From Labilibacter marinus (GTDB taxonomy: Bacteria; Bacteroidota; Bacteroidia; Bacteroidales; Marinilabiliaceae): a stretch of DNA of 64,000 nt. Below are positions 62,166 through 64,000 of the stretch, one piece after another. Under the pieces are notes generated by a model, which saw only the letters and a list, made by a program, of their open reading frames with translations, had not been told where the DNA came from and searched no databases. The stretch spans positions 168,566-232,565 of the forward strand of contig NZ_LXYE02000034.1 in assembly GCF_001659685.2 (NCBI RefSeq). Reading direction: 5' to 3'. A program made the translations under genes and the position numbers. Within the stretch, counting starts at the first letter, position 1. Every line of letters starts with the position of its first letter.

Positions 62166-62270
62166 ATGGGAAAAGGACAAGACGCAAAGAAAAACGTAAA
62201 AAAAGAACCTGCTAAAACTCCAAAAGAAAAAAAAGCAGAAAAGAGAGAAAAAAAATCTAAGAAAAACTAA
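62166..62270 (+). CDS. Small lysine-rich protein (34 residues)
   Basis: The frame from ATG 62166 to TAA 62270 encodes 34 residues, 14 of them lysine (begins MGKGQDAKKNVKKEPAKTPK). It has no hydrophobic segment. I recall similar small basic proteins starting M-x-K-G-Q-D in other bacteria, function unknown; it may bind RNA or ribosomes. A -7 box precedes it and a strong terminator follows at 62308, so it appears to be a complete transcription unit. Confidence 0.65.
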   Translation: MGKGQDAKKNVKKEPAKTPKEKKAEKREKKSKKN

Positions 62271-62307
62271 TTATTTATTAGAAAAGCTGAGCTCAAATAA
62301 AGAGATT

Positions 62308-62345
62308 AATCGCAAGTATATATAGTATACTTGTGATTATCCTTT
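62308..62345 (+). terminator. Rho-independent terminator after the lysine-rich gene
   Basis: AATCGCAAGTATA and TATACTTGTGATT form a 13-bp stem (one G-U) with a 5-nt loop, followed by ATCCTTTTGTTTT. Confidence 0.8.
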
Positions 62346-62435
62346 TGTTTTAGTGCGGTTGGACAGTCTGGCTAATTGGTGTTTGTAAAATGTGTAACTT
62401 CAATATTTTTTACTAAAAGTAATTATTTTTGTAGA

Positions 62436-62534
62436 ATGAGAAGTATTGACCCTCCTTTAAAATATAGCAATAAAGAATACTTTAAAATTAATAAAGATGC
62501 CATTATACGGCTGTTTAATGTTGTAGGATTCTAG
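62436..62534 (+). CDS. Doubtful 32-residue reading frame with leaderless promoter
   Basis: A perfect -7 box TATTTTTG at 62424-62431 is followed 4 nt later by ATG at 62436. The 32-residue frame begins MRSIDPPLKYSNKEYF and ends just before the transposase remnant, so it may be the 5' end of a gene cut by that element. No family recognised. Confidence 0.3.
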   Translation: MRSIDPPLKYSNKEYFKINKDAIIRLFNVVGF

Positions 62535-62549
62535 CTACGTCATTTAGCA

Positions 62550-62801
62550 TTATCGTTTATTATAAGCTCTTTCTATGCCCATATGATTTAGATTACCTGT
62601 AGTAGAACGTAAACCATTACTAATATCTCGTACAGATTGACTTTTGATAAATTAACAAAATAACATCGACACTAGATGCGTCCAGTAATCATATCCTTTT
62701 TGATGCTTATCTATAAACTTTTTCGAAACGATCTTTTTAAAACTTGTATAATCTAATTTTGATATGATTTGAGAGAAAGTGGTTTTTTGTTGTGTAATTA
62801 A
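62550..62801 (-). mobile_element. IS4-type transposase remnant
   Basis: On the minus strand the frame reads KTTFSQIISKLDYTSFKKIV, then KGYDYWTHLVSMLFC, a TAA, then SQSVRDISNGLRSTTGNLNH and MGIERA before a final stop. This is the N-terminal domain of an IS4-family transposase of the kind found in Bacteroidota, with one internal stop (probably CAA to TAA) and no catalytic DDE region. No start codon or terminal inverted repeat could be identified. It is a decayed insertion sequence fragment. Confidence 0.65.
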
Positions 62802-62913
62802 TAGATACTTAAATTCTTTCTCTCTTTTTTATTTGCTTAGAACAGGATTGTTAAGATTCCTATTAAAATATTATTTTAGCAGTTAAAACTCTTATATCTT
62901 TAAAAACCACCCT

Positions 62914-63660
62914 ATGCAAAAACACATTTTACTTCTATTTCTATTTGTCTCAAGCATTGTATTGGCGCAGCAAAATTCAAATATGGCCTTGGTGCCAGGC
63001 GGCGAGTTTATCATGGGAAATGATATGAAGAACAGTCTTGGTTTTAGTCCTGCTCATCTGGTAAAGGTCGATTCCTTTTATATCGATAAATACGAAGTCA
63101 CCAACAAAGACTACCTAAAATTTTGCCAAGAAACCAAGCACCGACTACCGGAATTTTGGAATACCGATATCTTTAGATGTGGCGATAAGTATTTAAACTA
63201 TCCCGTGGTTGGCATAAGCTTTGGCGATGCAATGGCCTATGCCAAATGGGCTGGTAAAAGATTGCCCACAGAAGCCGAATGGGAATATGCCGCAAGGGGA
63301 GAATTAGAGGGCAAGAACTTTCCGCATGGAGATACTTGGCATCAGGAAAGAGCCAAACAGGACAGCACAGGCTGGAAAAACTTAATAGAACCTGTGGGGC
63401 AATACGAGGTAAATGCATATGGCTTGTACGATATGAGCGGCAATGTTTGGGAGTGGGTAGCCGACAGACATTCAGAAAGCTATTACCAACAGCGCGTTTA
63501 CGATAACCCTAAAGGTCCCGCCCAAGGTACTAACCGTGTCATCCGAGGAGGAAGCTGGCATTCGGGCAAAATGTGCAAAAAAGTATTTTACCGAAAAGGT
63601 TTAATAGCCAACTGGAGCGACTTTGCTGTAGGATTTAGATGCGCTAAGGATGTAGAGTAA
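62914..63660 (+). CDS. SUMF1/FGE-fold protein lacking the catalytic cysteine pair
   Basis: This 248-residue secreted protein (signal ending VLAQQ) has the formylglycine-generating-enzyme sulfatase-modifying domain: LVPGGEFIMGND, YEVTNKDYLKFC, RLPTEAEWEYAARG, YDMSGNVWEWVADR and RVIRGGSWHSG. In true FGE the text after RGGS carries two active-site cysteines, at the third and eighth positions. Here the third is Ser and the only Cys is at the seventh. So it is probably not a sulfatase activator; such domains also serve in ligand binding or T9SS (GldK-like) roles. It is secreted, while bacterial FGE acts in the cytosol. Confidence 0.82.
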   Translation: MQKHILLLFLFVSSIVLAQQNSNMALVPGGEFIMGNDMKNSLGFSPAHLVKVDSFYIDKYEVTNKDYLKFCQETKHRLPEFWNTDIFRCGDKYLNYPVVGISFGDAMAYAKWAGKRLPTEAEWEYAARGELEGKNFPHGDTWHQERAKQDSTGWKNLIEPVGQYEVNAYGLYDMSGNVWEWVADRHSESYYQQRVYDNPKGPAQGTNRVIRGGSWHSGKMCKKVFYRKGLIANWSDFAVGFRCAKDVE

Positions 63661-63742
63661 GAATTAAGCTGTGACCAATGAATAATTATCAATGGGCCAT
63701 TGCAAATAATTAATAGCAGTAATAACCATAAAACAAAACTCT

Positions 63743-63895
63743 ATGAATATGGAAATGAATAAGATTGTGCAAATCGCACTGTACACAATACCGCTAGCTC
63801 TGCTATGGTGGTTGTTTCATACATTAGGCAATATCTTAAAATATTTAAAGTTGATATATGAAATCCTCAAAGAAAAAGAAGATAAGGGTAGTTGA
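63743..63895 (+). CDS. Small membrane peptide (50 residues)
   Basis: ATG 63743 to TGA 63895 encodes 50 residues with one transmembrane helix (about 8-30; IVQIALYTIPLALLWWLFHT) and a charged tail ending EKEDKGS. It follows the SUMF1 protein gene by 82 nt on the same strand. No family recognised. Confidence 0.5.
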   Translation: MNMEMNKIVQIALYTIPLALLWWLFHTLGNILKYLKLIYEILKEKEDKGS

Positions 63896-63962
63896 TAACT
63901 TCGTAAGTTAACTAATGAGGAGTGACTAAAAACGAATAAACCAATTTTTATAATAAAAGCAT

Positions 63963-64000
63963 ATGTACCCAACAGAAATTAAAACAGAACCTAATTTATT
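63963..64000 (+). CDS. Start of a reading frame cut by the window end
   Basis: An ATG at 63963 opens a frame (MYPTEIKTEPNL) that runs off the window. Too short to identify. Confidence 0.3.
   Translation, partial: MYPTEIKTEPNL

Noticed and set aside
62914..63660. Formylglycine-generating enzyme for the two sulfatases
   Set aside because: The active-site cysteine pair is not in place and the protein is secreted.

Overview
The window is low-GC DNA from a Bacteroidota bacterium, probably a marine or algal-polysaccharide-degrading member of the Marinilabiliales (lineage inferred, not proven). Signs of this are promoters of the TTTG / TAnnTTTG type, lipoprotein signal peptides on secreted enzymes, type IX secretion (T9SS) C-terminal sorting domains, a hybrid two-component regulator with a propeller sensor, and Bacteroidota-specific families (DUF5686, DUF5020, Porin_10, DUF6629). 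No tRNA, rRNA or CRISPR array was seen.

Positions 1-39,805 form one large carbohydrate-degradation region. Its left part (1-16,506) carries two GH29 enzymes, an S1 sulfatase, a GH2 beta-galactosidase, a GH86 agarase/porphyranase, a SASA-type acetylesterase, a T9SS right-handed beta-helix protein and a T9SS GH16 enzyme. This is the enzyme set expected for a sulfated red-algal galactan (agar/porphyran). The minus-strand block 16,599-26,346 adds a second sulfatase, two GH28 enzymes, an alpha/beta esterase, a GH43-CBM6 protein and an unusual regulator: two LamG domains, one membrane segment and a cytoplasmic SARP-like winged helix. A full HTCS (26,870-30,877) faces an operon (31,185-37,948) of a tandem DUF1080 protein, three Tat-exported Gfo/Idh/MocA oxidoreductases, an ApbE-like protein and a two-helix membrane protein. 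That operon looks like an oxidative (3-keto) glycoside-cleaving pathway. A GH105 follows at 38,699. No SusC/SusD pair lies in the window, so glycan uptake genes must be elsewhere.

Several promoters of this region, on both strands, share a TACCCC box 44-46 bp upstream of a TAnnTTTG-like -7 box. This suggests one regulon driven by the HTCS or the LamG regulator.

Positions 39,856-61,796 are mostly chromosomal housekeeping genes: MATE exporter, GtrA, NCS2 purine permease with a DUF5020 channel, Porin_10, MltF-like lytic transglycosylase, NUDIX CoA pyrophosphatase, LolC/E-like permease, class I/II aminotransferase, DUF5686 protein, a MocR regulator with two GNAT acetyltransferases, valS and a small putative barrel protein. 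Positions 61,797-62,900 are a gene graveyard with a GNAT remnant, an IS4-type transposase remnant and a 34-residue lysine-rich protein gene. The window ends with a SUMF1/FGE-fold protein that lacks the usual cysteine pair, a 50-residue membrane peptide gene and the start of one more reading frame. Hairpin-rich REP-like repeats sit in several intergenic gaps.
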